Source: Rhodocyclales bacterium (GTDB lineage Bacteria > Pseudomonadota > Gammaproteobacteria > Burkholderiales > Rhodocyclaceae). From it: DNA of 64,000 nt. Positions 49,422-58,747 of this stretch are shown here, piece after piece. Numbering within the stretch: position 1 is the stretch's first letter; each line of letters begins with the position of its first letter. The DNA lies in contig JACRLX010000043.1 in the NCBI GenBank assembly GCA_016235165.1, positions 91,511-155,510 on the forward strand. Direction: 5' to 3'. The notes under the pieces are model-generated. The model was not told the origin of the DNA. It made no database searches and saw only the letters and a list, made by a program, of their open reading frames with translations. The position numbers and the translations under genes were made by a program.

Positions 49422-50061
49422 AGACGACGCCCTGCTCGGCGACGCCATCGTGGCCGGCCTGAAACAGGCCGGCCACGCCGTCGACTGGGTGCGCGACGGC
49501 ATCGCCGCCGAGAGCGCGCTGGCCACCGGGAACTATGCCGCCACGGTGCTCGACCTCGGCCTGCCGCGCAAGGACGGGCTGGAGGTGCTGCGCGGCCTGC
49601 GCGCAAAAAAACGCGGACTGCCGGTGCTGATCCTCACCGCGCGCGACACCGTCGATGACCGCATCCGGGGGCTCGACGCCGGCGCCGACGACTATCTGGT
49701 CAAGCCCTTCGACCTTGGCGAGCTCAACGCCCGCCTGCGTGCCCTGCTGCGCCGCGCTGGCGGCCAGCCGGCGCCCCGGCTGGTGGCGGCCGGTATCACC
49801 CTCGATCCGGCGGCGCGCAACATCTTCCAGGGCGGCCAGCCGATCGAGGTCTCGGCCAGGGAATTCGCCCTGCTCCAGGCCCTGATGCAACACGCCGGTC
49901 GCGCATTGTCGCGCGCCCAACTGGAGGAACAGCTGTACGGCTGGGGCGAGGAAATCGGCAGCAATGCCGTCGAAGTGCACATCCACAACCTGCGCAAGAA
50001 GCTTGGCGCCGAGGCGATCCGCACCCTGCGCGGCATCGGCTATGTGATGGCGAAGGAATGA
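49402..50061 (+). CDS. OmpR-family response regulator (QseB/TctD-like)
   Basis: 219 residues. The receiver domain has acidic residues at EDD and the phosphoacceptor Asp51 (ATVLDLGLPRKDG), with the Thr/Lys switch residues (LTARD, LVKPFDLGEL). The C-terminal winged helix ends GSNAVEVHIHNLRKKLGAEA-IRT. It is cotranscribed with the sensor kinase. Downstream lies a P-type ATPase gene and upstream are redox genes, so metal or redox stress is a plausible signal. Confidence 0.92.
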   Translation: MRILLVEDDALLGDAIVAGLKQAGHAVDWVRDGIAAESALATGNYAATVLDLGLPRKDGLEVLRGLRAKKRGLPVLILTARDTVDDRIRGLDAGADDYLVKPFDLGELNARLRALLRRAGGQPAPRLVAAGITLDPAARNIFQGGQPIEVSAREFALLQALMQHAGRALSRAQLEEQLYGWGEEIGSNAVEVHIHNLRKKLGAEAIRTLRGIGYVMAKE

Positions 50062-51173
50062 TGCGGACCCCGTCGCTGCGCACCCGGCTGGTGCTGCTGA
50101 CTACCCTTGCCGTCGCCGTGGTCTGGCTGCTCACCGCGGCATTCACCTGGCATTCTGCCCTGCACGAGATCGAGGAACTGCTCGACCACCCGCCGGCCAC
50201 CCGGCAACACATGAGCAAAGAGCGCCGCGAGCTCGCCGGCGAGATTGCGGAACACCTGCTGCTGCCCATGCTAATCGCCCTGCCCGGACTGGCCCTGGTG
50301 CTGGTGGTGGCGATCGGCTTTTCGCTCAAGCCGCTGCGCCGTCTCGCCGCAGACCTTGCCACCCGATCGCCGGACCGCTTGACGCCGATTTCCGCCGCCG
50401 ATGTGCCACGCGAAATCCTGCCCCTGGTCGAGCGGCTCAACGCCCTGTTCAGCGACGTCGAACGCGCCCTGGAAAACGAACGCCGCTTTACCGCCGATGC
50501 CTCGCATGAACTGCGCACGCCGCTGGCGGCCCTGAAGGCCCAGGCCCAGGTGGCTCTGGGCGCGACGGACAATGCCGAACGCGAACACGCGCTGCGACAG
50601 ATCGTGGCAGGCTGCAACCGGGCCACGCATCTGGTATCGCAGATGCTGACGCTGGCGCGACTCGACGCCGATGGCGAACAAACACGACAGGAACTGGCCC
50701 TGCGCCCGCTCGCCGAACAAACGCTGGCCGGCCTCGCCGGCGCAGCCATCGCGCGCGACTGCGAGTTGACGCTGGCCGAGGGCGACGCGCGGGTGCGTGG
50801 CAATCCGGACTTGCTGCAAGCCATGCTGCGCAACCTGGTCGACAACGCCTTGCGTCACGCCAACGCCAGGCAAGTCGCGATTGCCATCGCGACCAGCGGC
50901 GAGAGGGCGAGGCTGACGGTGGCCGACGATGGCAAGGGCATTCCCGCCGGCGAACGCGAGGCCGTCCAGCACCGTTTTCGCCGTGGTACCAGCGCCGACT
51001 CTTGCGAAACTGCCCCCCGTGTGGCCGCGCCGGCAACCGACACCCCGGGCAGCGGCCTGGGCCTCTCCATCGTGCGCCGCATCGTCGAACTGCATGGCGG
51101 GCAGCTGAGCCTCGGCGAGGGCGCAGACGGACGCGGCTTGGTGGTGTGCATCGATTTGCCCGGCGTCAACTAA
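50058..51173 (+). CDS. Sensor histidine kinase with an ATP-lid insertion
   Basis: 371 residues. Two membrane segments flank a short periplasmic loop (about 30-70), with a HAMP-like linker next. The H box is FTADASHELRTPLAALKAQ, the N box NLVDNALRHA, G1 VADDGKGIPAGE and G2 GSGLGLSIVRRI. Between G1 and G2 the ATP lid carries about 14 extra residues (TSADSCETAPRVAAPATD) that begin in family A copy 17. The overall type is QseC-like. Start overlaps the regulator stop (ATGA). Confidence 0.92.
   Translation: MMRTPSLRTRLVLLTTLAVAVVWLLTAAFTWHSALHEIEELLDHPPATRQHMSKERRELAGEIAEHLLLPMLIALPGLALVLVVAIGFSLKPLRRLAADLATRSPDRLTPISAADVPREILPLVERLNALFSDVERALENERRFTADASHELRTPLAALKAQAQVALGATDNAEREHALRQIVAGCNRATHLVSQMLTLARLDADGEQTRQELALRPLAEQTLAGLAGAAIARDCELTLAEGDARVRGNPDLLQAMLRNLVDNALRHANARQVAIAIATSGERARLTVADDGKGIPAGEREAVQHRFRRGTSADSCETAPRVAAPATDTPGSGLGLSIVRRIVELHGGQLSLGEGADGRGLVVCIDLPGVN
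50979..51004 (-). repeat. Family A motif copy 17, in the sensor kinase
   Basis: AAGAGTCGGCGCTGG-TACC-ACGGCGA, exact in both blocks. On the kinase strand it reads R-G-T-S-A-D-S within the ATP lid. Confidence 0.8.
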
Positions 51174-51203
51174 GCCGGGGCAGGCGCGGCAGATAATGGC
51201 CGC

Positions 51204-53924
51204 ATGAACCCTTCCGCCGCACCCTTGCCGCAGCTTCGCCAATGGCATGCCACCCCGGCCAGCGATGCGCTGGACCACCATGGCGTCCATCCGGAGCACG
51301 GCCTGAGCGAGGACGAGGCCGCCATACGCCTGGCCCGCCATGGCCCCAACCGCCCCACGCCGCGGGCCGGGCGCAGCGCACTGCGCCGTTTTCTGGCGCA
51401 ACTGAAGGAACCGCTGGTGCTGGTGCTGATCGGTTCCGGCATGGTCACCGCCGCCCTCGGCGAGTGGATCGACAGTTCGGTGATCCTCGGCGTGGTGTTG
51501 ATCAATGCCGTGATCGGCTATTTGCAGGAAGGCAAGGCCGAGGCCGCGCTGGCGGCACTGGCGCGCGCCGTCGCGGCCGAGGTGACGGTGGTCCGCTCCG
51601 GTCGCCGGCGGCGCATGGATGCCGTGCATCTGGTGCCCGGCGACGTGGTCTGGCTGGCTGCCGGCGACAAGGTGCCGGCCGACCTGCGCATACTCTCCGG
51701 GCGCCAGTTGCGCACCGTCGAGGCGGCGCTGACCGGCGAGGCGGCGCCGGTCGACAAGCACTACGACCCCCTGCCCCACGACACCCTGCTCGCCGACCGC
51801 CGCAATATGGCCTATGCCGGCACCACCGTGGTCGCCGGCCAGGGCCACGGCCTGGTGGTGGCCACCGCCGATGCCACCGAGACCGGGCGCATCTCCGGGC
51901 TGATCGCGGCGGCGCCCGAGATCGCCACACCGCTGACGCGCAAGATGGGCGAGTTCGCCGGCTTCCTGCTCTGGGTGATCCTCGGCCTCGCGGCACTCAC
52001 CTTCGTCATCGGCGTGCTGCGCGGCGAATCCTGGGTGGCGATGCTGATGGCCGCCGTGGCGCTGGCCGTCGGCGCCATCCCCGAGGGACTGCCGGCGGCA
52101 ATGAGCATCACGCTGGCCATCGGCGTCGGCCGCATGGCGAAGCGCCGCGCCATCATCCGCCACCTGCCGGCGGTCGAAGCCCTGGGCAGCACCACGGTGA
52201 TCTGCTCGGACAAGACCGGCACGCTGACCGAAAACGCGATGACGGTTACCGCACTATGGGCTGGCGGCCAGCATTTCTCGGTCGAGGGCCAGGGCTACAA
52301 GCCCGAGGGCACGATCCGGCGCGGCGAGCTCGCCGTACCACCGGCGCCGACTTTCCCTCAGGCGCTGCGCGAAACCCTGATCGCCGGTACCCTGTGCAAC
52401 GACGCCGCGCTGTACCACGAACACCGCCAGTGGCAAATCACCGGCGATCCGACCGAGGCCGCGCTGCTGGTCGCGGCGCGCAAGGCCGGGCTGGACGAGG
52501 CCACGCTGCGCCAGGCCTTTGCGCGCCGCGACGAGCTGCCCTTCGACTCGGCGCGGCAAACCATGGCCACGCTGCACGAGGTCGAGGGCGAGCACGTCGC
52601 CTATGCCAAGGGCGCGCTGGAAAGGCTGCTGCCGGCCTGTCGCGCCATGCTCGCCGACGATGGCAGCGAAGTCGCGCTCGATGTCGCGCAGGCCGAAGCC
52701 ACCGCCCGCGACATGGCGGCACGGGGCCTGCGCGTGCTGGCACTGGCGCGGCGCCACAGGCAGGACGGCGCAGCGCTCGACGACGCGGTACTCGAAAGCG
52801 GGCTGGTCCTGCTCGGCCTGGTCGGCATGATCGACCCGCCGCGCCCGCGCGCCATTTCCGCCGTGCGCGCCTGCCATGCCGCCGGCATCACGGTGAAAAT
52901 GATCACCGGCGACCATGCCGAAACGGCGCGCGCCATCGCCGCGCAGATCGGCATCGTGCCGCAGGCGCAGGGTGCGACGGTGCTGACCGGGCGCGAACTG
53001 GCGCGGCTGGACGACGCCGCCCTGCGCGCTGCGGTACGCAGGGTCAATGTCTTCGCCCGCGTCGAGCCCGAGCAAAAGCTGCGCCTGGTGCGCGCCCTGC
53101 AGGCCGAAGGCGCTGGCGGCACGCCGGGTGAAATCGTGGCGATGACCGGCGACGGAGTGAACGACGCGCCGGCGCTGAAGCAGGCGGACATCGGCATCGC
53201 CATGGGTCAGGGCGGCACCGACGTGGCCAAGGAAGCGGCAGCGATGGTGCTCACCGACGACAACTTCGCCACCATCGAGGCCGCCGTCGAGGAAGGCCGC
53301 GGCATCTACGACAACCTGGTCAAGTTCATTACCTGGACGCTGCCGACCAACTTCGGCGAAGGCCTGGTGATCCTCGCCGCCATCGTCGTCGGCGCCACGC
53401 TGCCGATCACGCCGCTACAGATCCTCTGGATCAACATGACCACCGCCGTGCTGCTCGGCCTGCCGCTCGCCTTCGAACCCGCCGAGCGCGGCATCATGCG
53501 CCGCCCGCCGCGCCCGCCGGCGGCGCCGGTGCTCGACGGCGTGCTGGTCGGCCGCGTCGTGCTGGTCGGGGTGCTGATGCTGGCGGGATCCTTCGGCCTC
53601 TTCCTGCTGGCGCTGGAGCGCGGGCAAGCGATGGCGGAAGCACGCACCGTGGCGATGAACGTCTTCGTCGCCATCGAAATCGCCTACCTGTTCAGTTGCC
53701 GTTCGCTGCGCCTGCCGCTGGGCGCGATCCCGCTCTTCTCCAACCCATGGGTGTGGGCCGGCGCGGGAGCCCAGTTCGCGCTGCAGCTGTTGATCACTTA
53801 TTGGTCACCGATGAACGCCGCCTTTGGCACGGCGCCGATCAGGCTTCAGGCCTGGGGCGAGATTGCCGCCGTGGCGGCGATGGCGATGCTCGTGATCGAA
53901 ATCGAAAAACGCCTGCGGCGCTGA
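51204..53924 (+). CDS. P2-type cation-transporting ATPase
   Basis: 906 residues. Phosphorylation site ICSDKTGTLTENAM; actuator LTGEAAPV (the usual TGES reads TGEA); hinge MTGDGVNDAPALKQADIGIA; membrane helix 4 GAIPEGLPAAMSITLAIGVG. PEGLPA fits P2A (Ca2+ or Na+ type) pumps rather than heavy-metal P1B pumps, and no N-terminal metal-binding domain is seen. Family A copy 18 encodes VPPAPTFPQ near the start of the nucleotide-binding domain. The ion is uncertain. It follows the two-component genes by 30 bases. Confidence 0.88.
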   Translation: MNPSAAPLPQLRQWHATPASDALDHHGVHPEHGLSEDEAAIRLARHGPNRPTPRAGRSALRRFLAQLKEPLVLVLIGSGMVTAALGEWIDSSVILGVVLINAVIGYLQEGKAEAALAALARAVAAEVTVVRSGRRRRMDAVHLVPGDVVWLAAGDKVPADLRILSGRQLRTVEAALTGEAAPVDKHYDPLPHDTLLADRRNMAYAGTTVVAGQGHGLVVATADATETGRISGLIAAAPEIATPLTRKMGEFAGFLLWVILGLAALTFVIGVLRGESWVAMLMAAVALAVGAIPEGLPAAMSITLAIGVGRMAKRRAIIRHLPAVEALGSTTVICSDKTGTLTENAMTVTALWAGGQHFSVEGQGYKPEGTIRRGELAVPPAPTFPQALRETLIAGTLCNDAALYHEHRQWQITGDPTEAALLVAARKAGLDEATLRQAFARRDELPFDSARQTMATLHEVEGEHVAYAKGALERLLPACRAMLADDGSEVALDVAQAEATARDMAARGLRVLALARRHRQDGAALDDAVLESGLVLLGLVGMIDPPRPRAISAVRACHAAGITVKMITGDHAETARAIAAQIGIVPQAQGATVLTGRELARLDDAALRAAVRRVNVFARVEPEQKLRLVRALQAEGAGGTPGEIVAMTGDGVNDAPALKQADIGIAMGQGGTDVAKEAAAMVLTDDNFATIEAAVEEGRGIYDNLVKFITWTLPTNFGEGLVILAAIVVGATLPITPLQILWINMTTAVLLGLPLAFEPAERGIMRRPPRPPAAPVLDGVLVGRVVLVGVLMLAGSFGLFLLALERGQAMAEARTVAMNVFVAIEIAYLFSCRSLRLPLGAIPLFSNPWVWAGAGAQFALQLLITYWSPMNAAFGTAPIRLQAWGEIAAVAAMAMLVIEIEKRLRR
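52331..52356 (-). repeat. Family A motif copy 18, in the P-type ATPase
   Basis: GAAAGTCGGCGCCGG-TGGT-ACGGCGA. It is read A-V-P-P-A-P-T-F on the gene strand. Confidence 0.75.
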
Positions 53925-54926
53925 CTACTTCCAGAGCTCCAGTTTCCCGCCGCGCTCGCGTATCGCTTCCGCCTTGTGTTGCAGGAAGCGCTGGAACTCC
54001 GGTTCCTTCCTGTAGGCGCCGCTGCCGACGTATTCGAAGGACGAGGCGAAGTGGAAGGGACGCAGATAGGCCTCCAGGCGAAACACTTCCTTGCCGCGGT
54101 CGTCGAAGAACACCACGCTCGGCGTGTAGGCAATCTTCAGTTCCCGCGCCCAGGCCTCGGCCGTGGTTGCCTTGCCCTGTGGCGTGGTCAACGCATCCCT
54201 GGCCGCGATGCCGAAGCGGGCGACGTCGAACTTCCCCAGTGCCGCCTGCGTCGCCTCACGCTTGAAGCCTTCCTTGTGCAGTTCATCGCAGGGCGCGCAA
54301 TGCTTCGACTCGAACAGCACGGCGAGCGGCTTGCCGCCGGGCTTGCGCCGCAGGTCGTGGGGCGGCTTCATGAAGAAGACCTGCTGGTTGAGCGTGGCGC
54401 TGGCGCCGGTCTGCGGCACGGCGCGCATGTGATCGGCGAAGGCGAGCTTCTTTTCCAGGCGCTGCACCGAGTAGTCGAGCGCCGCCGAGAAACGGTGGGG
54501 CGGGTAATAGCCGTTGATGCGGGCGATGATGCCGCCCTTCTCGTCCAGCAGCAGCACGGTCGGCGTGAACTGCACCGTGAGCAATTTGGCGAGTTCCTTT
54601 TCGCTGCGCGCCTTGCCGTCGAACCAGCCCACCTCGCGCGCGCCGAAAAGGTCGAAGCCGATGGCGACGAAATGCTTCGCCAGTTTGTCGGTGATTTCCT
54701 TCTGCGTAAAGCTGGTGCTCATCAGCTCCTTGCAGTAGGGGCAACCCTGCTGGCCGAAGTAGAGCAGCAGACGCTTGCCTGACTTCGCCGCCTGCACCGC
54801 ATCGTCGGGCAGGTCAAGGAAAGTCTCGACGAAGGGCGGCGGCAGGATTTCGTCGCCAACCTGGGAGAAAGTCGGCGCTGGTGTTACGGCGAGCAGCAGC
54901 GCCAGCGCGGCCAGCAGGCGTCGCAT
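53925..54926 (-). CDS. Periplasmic tandem thioredoxin-like protein
   Basis: 333 residues with a signal peptide whose end is encoded by family A copy 19 (LLLAVTPAPTFSQ). Two thioredoxin-like halves: the first with LLLYFGQQGCPYCKELM (C-P-Y-C active site), the second with LAVLFESKHCAPCDELHKEG (C-A-P-C). DEKGGIIARINGYYPPHRF and FDDRGKEVFRLEAYLRPFHF are parallel segments of the two halves. It probably reduces or isomerises periplasmic disulfides. It overlaps the lutC stop by one base, so it is last in the lut operon. Confidence 0.82.
   Translation of the reverse strand: MRRLLAALALLLAVTPAPTFSQVGDEILPPPFVETFLDLPDDAVQAAKSGKRLLLYFGQQGCPYCKELMSTSFTQKEITDKLAKHFVAIGFDLFGAREVGWFDGKARSEKELAKLLTVQFTPTVLLLDEKGGIIARINGYYPPHRFSAALDYSVQRLEKKLAFADHMRAVPQTGASATLNQQVFFMKPPHDLRRKPGGKPLAVLFESKHCAPCDELHKEGFKREATQAALGKFDVARFGIAARDALTTPQGKATTAEAWARELKIAYTPSVVFFDDRGKEVFRLEAYLRPFHFASSFEYVGSGAYRKEPEFQRFLQHKAEAIRERGGKLELWK
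54867..54891 (+). repeat. Family A motif copy 19, in the thioredoxin-like gene
   Basis: GAAAGTCGGCGCTGG-TGTT-ACGGCGA, exact in both blocks. It encodes the end of a signal peptide. Confidence 0.85.
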
Positions 54927-55585
54927 CAGTCTTCCACAATCACCAAATGCACCCGGTAGGGCCCATGCGCGCCGAGCACGATGGTCTGCTCGATGTCGCC
55001 GGTGCGCGAGGGGCCGGAAATGAAATTCACCGCGCGCGGCAGGCTGCCGAGCGCGGCGCGCGCCAGGTTCCAGGCGTCTTCCATATACGGAACGATGCGC
55101 GCCGCGCGCACCACGGCAATGTGGGTTTCCGGCAGCAGGCTGACCGCCGCCGGAGTGTCGGGCGAGGAGGTCATCATCAGGGTGCCGGTTTCGGCCACGG
55201 CACAGAAGCAGCCGGTGATGCCGACCAGATCGGCGTCGCGCGCGCCGCGCGCCTCGACCTTGAGCCCGGCGGCGGCCCAGTCCAGCGCCACCAGCGAGGC
55301 CCAGACCACGGCCGTGGTCGGCAGCTTCATGGCGGCAAGGTACTTGGCGATCGCGGCCGGCACCTCGGCATCGGTGGCGACGACTTCGACGGTGCTCGAC
55401 GCCTGTTCCGACTTGACGCGGAAGCGCTCCAGCAATGCCTGCGGTTCGCATGCCACCGCCGGCTGCGGACCCGGCGTGCGATTGGCGAGCGCCGCCATCA
55501 TCACCTCACGGGCAACGGCGGCGTTGCCGGCATTGCGGTGCAAGGCCGCGCGCACGCGGCCGAGGATGTCTTCGCGGGAACTCAT
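54926..55585 (-). CDS. lutC: Lactate utilization protein C
   Basis: 219 residues. The LUD domain shows DLVGITGCFCAVAETGTLMM and LPETHIAVVRAARIVPYMED with SGPSRTGDIEQTIVLGAHGP, the usual LutC signatures. With LutA and LutB it forms an iron-sulfur L-lactate oxidase complex. The start at 55585 overlaps lutB by four bases. Confidence 0.92.
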   Translation of the reverse strand: MSSREDILGRVRAALHRNAGNAAVAREVMMAALANRTPGPQPAVACEPQALLERFRVKSEQASSTVEVVATDAEVPAAIAKYLAAMKLPTTAVVWASLVALDWAAAGLKVEARGARDADLVGITGCFCAVAETGTLMMTSSPDTPAAVSLLPETHIAVVRAARIVPYMEDAWNLARAALGSLPRAVNFISGPSRTGDIEQTIVLGAHGPYRVHLVIVED

Positions 55586-57006
55586 GCCGACCCCTTCGCA
55601 GAATTTTGTCGTGCGGCGTACAGCTCGCGGAAAGTCTTGCCCTGCGGCGCAGGGAAATCGCGGCCGCGGGTCCATTCGGGTGCCGTGGGCAGCAGGCGGA
55701 TGCTCTTGTCCTCGCCCGCCAGCCACTTCAGGTAGCGGGCGCCGACGCGGGCGCCGAGACCGTACAAGGCGGGGCGCTGCGCGACCCAGGCCCAGACACG
55801 CAGGCCGATGCGCTCGGTGAGCGGGCGCAGGCCGGCATCGGTCTGCTTCTCGCGCAGCTTGCGCAACAGGTCGGGCAGCGGAATCTTCACCGGGCAGACC
55901 ACGCCGCACTGGTTGCACAGGGTCGCCGCATGCGGCAGGTCGATCGAGTTCTCGATGCCAGCATACAGCGGTGTCAGCACCGATCCCATCGGCCCGGGAT
56001 AGACCCAGCCGTAGGCGTGGCCACCGATGGTCTGGTACACGGGGCAGTGGTTCATGCAGGCGCCGCAGCGGATGCAGCGCAGCATCTCGTGGAACTCGCC
56101 GCCGACGACGTCGGCGCGCCCGCTGTCCACCAGCACGAAATACAGGTGCTCGGGGCCGTCATGCTCTTCGGGCTTCTTGACCCCGGTGAGGATGGAAAAA
56201 TAATTCGAGATCGACTGCCCGGTCGCCGAGCGCGGCAAGAGGCGCATCAGGGTCGACAAGTCCTCCAGCGTCGGGATCACTTTCTCGATGCCGGTGATGA
56301 CGACGTGCACCTTGGGCATGGTCGTCACCATGCGGCCGTTGCCTTCGTTGGTGACCAGCGCCACCGAGCCGGTTTCGGCGACCAGGAAGTTGCCGCCCGA
56401 GAGCCCCATCTCGGCGCTCAGGAAGTGGCCGCGCAGCACCTCGCGCGCCTCGCGCGTCAGCGCCGGGATCTCGGTCTTGCGCGGCGTGCCGTGCACCTTG
56501 TGGAACAGGTCGGCGACATCGTCCAGGCTCTTGTGCACCGCCGGCGCAATGATGTGGCTGGGCGGCTCGTTGTTATCCACCTGCAGGATGTATTCGCCGA
56601 GGTCGGTTTCCACCGGCTGGATGCCGGCGGCTTCGAGCGCCTGGTTGAGGCCGGCTTCCTCCGACAGCATCGACTTCGACTTGGTGACCTTGGTCACGCC
56701 GTGCTTGCGCGCGATTTCGGTCACCAGGCGGCAAACTTCGGCGCCGTCCTTCGCCCAGAGCACAGTGGCGCCGGTTTCCTGCGCCCTGGTTTCGAAACGC
56801 TCCAGCCACAGGTCGAGGTTGTCGATCACCTTGTTGCGGATCGCGGCGGCGGCGTCGCGCGTGCCTTCGAAATCGTCGATCTCCTTGATCGCCTCGGCGC
56901 GCTTGGTGACGAACTTGCCCTTGGCATTTTTCAGGTTGCCCTGCAGCACCACGTTGGCCAGCGAGGCCTCGGCGTTGGCCTTGAAGCGCATGGACTTGAT
57001 TTCCAT
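55582..57006 (-). CDS. lutB: Lactate utilization iron-sulfur protein B
   Basis: 474 residues. A LUD domain (VTKVTKSKSMLSEEAGLNQA; GNFLVAETGSVALVTNEGNG) is followed by two iron-sulfur clusters, CIRCGACMNHCPVY and ATLCNQCGVVCPVKIPLPDL. It carries electrons in L-lactate oxidation. The start abuts the lutA stop (TGATG). Confidence 0.94.
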   Translation of the reverse strand: MEIKSMRFKANAEASLANVVLQGNLKNAKGKFVTKRAEAIKEIDDFEGTRDAAAAIRNKVIDNLDLWLERFETRAQETGATVLWAKDGAEVCRLVTEIARKHGVTKVTKSKSMLSEEAGLNQALEAAGIQPVETDLGEYILQVDNNEPPSHIIAPAVHKSLDDVADLFHKVHGTPRKTEIPALTREAREVLRGHFLSAEMGLSGGNFLVAETGSVALVTNEGNGRMVTTMPKVHVVITGIEKVIPTLEDLSTLMRLLPRSATGQSISNYFSILTGVKKPEEHDGPEHLYFVLVDSGRADVVGGEFHEMLRCIRCGACMNHCPVYQTIGGHAYGWVYPGPMGSVLTPLYAGIENSIDLPHAATLCNQCGVVCPVKIPLPDLLRKLREKQTDAGLRPLTERIGLRVWAWVAQRPALYGLGARVGARYLKWLAGEDKSIRLLPTAPEWTRGRDFPAPQGKTFRELYAARQNSAKGSA

Positions 57007-57740
57007 CAGGCGTCTCCCGCGAGGACTTCGGCCACGTGCAGCACCCGCGTGCTGTCGTCACCCATGCGCCGCAGCTTGCCCTCGATGTTGAGCAGGCAGC
57101 CCAGGTCGCCGCCGACCACAGTCGGCGCGCCGCTGGCGTGGATGAAGTCGCATTTGCGCTCGGCGATCGCCGCCGACACCTCGCCAAACTTGACCGAGAA
57201 GGTGCCACCGAAACCGCAGCACTCCTCGCAGCCATTCATCTCCTTCAGCTCCACCCCCTTCATCTTGGCCAGCAACGCGCGCGGTTGCTGCTTGATGCCC
57301 ATGCTGCGCAAGCCGCTGCACGAGTCGTGGTAGGTCACCGTGCCTTCGTAATCGCCCGGCACGCTATCGACCTTGAGCACCGTGGCGAGGAAATCCGTCA
57401 GCTCGTAGGTACGCGCCGCCATCGCCGTGGCGCGGTCACGCCAGGAGGGCTCATCGGCAAACATGCCCTGGTATTCGGTGCGGATATGGTCGCCGCAGGA
57501 ACCGGAGGGCACGACGATGTAGTCGAAGCCCTCGAACTCGGCGATGGCCTTCTTCGCCAAGGCCTCGGCGCCGCCCTTGTCGCCGGAGTTCCAGGCCGGC
57601 TGGCCGCAGCAGGTCTGGGTATCGGGGACGATGACCTCGCAACCGGCGCCTTCCAGCAGTTTCAGGGCGGCGAAGCCGATGCGCGGGCGCATCAGGTCTA
57701 CCAGGCAGGTGACGAACAGTCCAACGCGCTTGTTTGCCAA
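57006..57740 (-). CDS. lutA: Lactate utilization protein A
   Basis: 244 residues with two CCG domains: PDTQTCCGQPAWNSGD and NGCEECCGFGGTFSVKFGEV, each Cys-Cys-Gly binding a cluster or heterodisulfide-type site. CLVDLMRPRIGFAALKLLE and SGSCGDHIRTEY also fit LutA/GlcF-type proteins. First gene of the lutABC operon. Confidence 0.93.
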   Translation of the reverse strand: MANKRVGLFVTCLVDLMRPRIGFAALKLLEGAGCEVIVPDTQTCCGQPAWNSGDKGGAEALAKKAIAEFEGFDYIVVPSGSCGDHIRTEYQGMFADEPSWRDRATAMAARTYELTDFLATVLKVDSVPGDYEGTVTYHDSCSGLRSMGIKQQPRALLAKMKGVELKEMNGCEECCGFGGTFSVKFGEVSAAIAERKCDFIHASGAPTVVGGDLGCLLNIEGKLRRMGDDSTRVLHVAEVLAGDA

Positions 57741-57799
57741 GGGCTCTCTCCGCAGGGTTATGTCGTTGTCGCGCGCTGCCGAAGTCGAGGCCGGACATG

Positions 57800-57845
57800 C
57801 TGATCAGATCAGGTCCCGGGTGGCGGCGGCGCGGTTTGCTATAGT
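57800..57845. promoter_or_regulatory. lut-iclR intergenic operator and -10
   Basis: A perfect palindrome, CTGATC-A-GATCAG (57800-57812), lies between the divergent lutA and iclR genes. TATAGT (57840-57845) could be the iclR -10. The palindrome is a candidate site for the IclR protein. Confidence 0.5.
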
Positions 57846-57875
57846 ATCCGAGTTCCCTTTCCGCAAGAGATTGCC

Positions 57876-58688
57876 GTGGTGCAAAAGCCCGCGGATGCCG
57901 CGCCGGAAGCGCGCAGCGGCATCCAGGTCATCGAGCGCATGATGAAGCTGCTCGATGTCCTTTCCTACCATCCCGACCCGGTCAGCCTGAAACAGCTGGC
58001 GCTGGAGACGGGGCTGCATCCCTCGACGGCGCATCGCATCCTCGCCGCCATGGCGGCTTCGGGCTTTGTCGAACGCGCCGAGGCCGGCAGCTATCGGCTC
58101 GGCATCCGCTTGCTGGAGCTCGGCAACGTGGTCAAGTCGCGCATCAGCATCCGCGCCGCCGCGATGCCGCTGATGCAGCGCCTGCACCAGCAAATCGGCG
58201 AGAGTGTGAACCTCGGCGTGCGCCAGGGCGACGAAATCGTCTATGTCGAACGCACCTCCAGCGGCCGTTCCTCGATCCGCGTGGTGCATCTGGTCGGTGC
58301 GCGGGCACCCTTGCATGTCACTGCTGTCGGCAAGCTCTACCTCGCCGACGAGAGCCCGCAACAGCTGCGCGATTACGCCAGGCGCACCGGCCTGCCCGGT
58401 TTCACGCCGACCTCGCTGACCACGGTCACGGCACTGGAGCGCGAGGTCGATCGTGCCCGGCGCCACGGCATTGCCTTCGACAACGAGGAAATCGAACCCG
58501 GCCTGCGCTGCATTGCCGCCGGCGTGCGCGACGATTCCGGCGAGTTGGTGGCCGGTTTGTCGGTGTCGGCGCCGGTCGAGCGCCACAGCCCGGACTGGGC
58601 CGAACTGGTCAAGGCCACCGCCGACGCCATCTCGCTGGCGATCGGCTATCAGGACGGCAAAGCCGGAGCAAAAGCCGCATTGACCTGA
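57876..58688 (+). CDS. IclR-family transcriptional regulator
   Basis: 270 residues. The N-terminal winged helix [29 protein letters not shown] and the effector domain ([40 protein letters not shown]) are typical of the family. The start is one of two GTGs (57873 or 57876). Being divergent from lutABC, it most likely controls lactate use. Confidence 0.88.
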   Translation: MVQKPADAAPEARSGIQVIERMMKLLDVLSYHPDPVSLKQLALETGLHPSTAHRILAAMAASGFVERAEAGSYRLGIRLLELGNVVKSRISIRAAAMPLMQRLHQQIGESVNLGVRQGDEIVYVERTSSGRSSIRVVHLVGARAPLHVTAVGKLYLADESPQQLRDYARRTGLPGFTPTSLTTVTALEREVDRARRHGIAFDNEEIEPGLRCIAAGVRDDSGELVAGLSVSAPVERHSPDWAELVKATADAISLAIGYQDGKAGAKAALT

Positions 58689-58708
58689 GCCGCGTCAATC
58701 TATATACT
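58680..58708 (+). promoter_or_regulatory. Promoter of rplU-rpmA
   Basis: TTGACC (58680-58685), 17 bases, TATACT (58703-58708). It is a strong sigma-70 promoter 40 bases before rplU and overlaps the iclR stop. Confidence 0.85.
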
Positions 58709-58747
58709 GCGCGGTTCTTTGCGTCATCCCATTTGGAGTTTCCCATC

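Noticed and set aside
57120..57140. GTCGGCGCGCCGCTGGCG in lutA
   Set aside because: Needs a two-base insertion in block 1 and lacks block 2; it encodes the conserved SGAPT segment.
55435..57333. 632-codon plus-strand frame opposite lutB
   Set aside because: Antisense shadow of lutBCA, whose cluster motifs are unmistakable.
58567..58578. GTCGGCGCCGG in the IclR gene
   Set aside because: No second block follows, and SVSAPVER is a usual IclR sequence.
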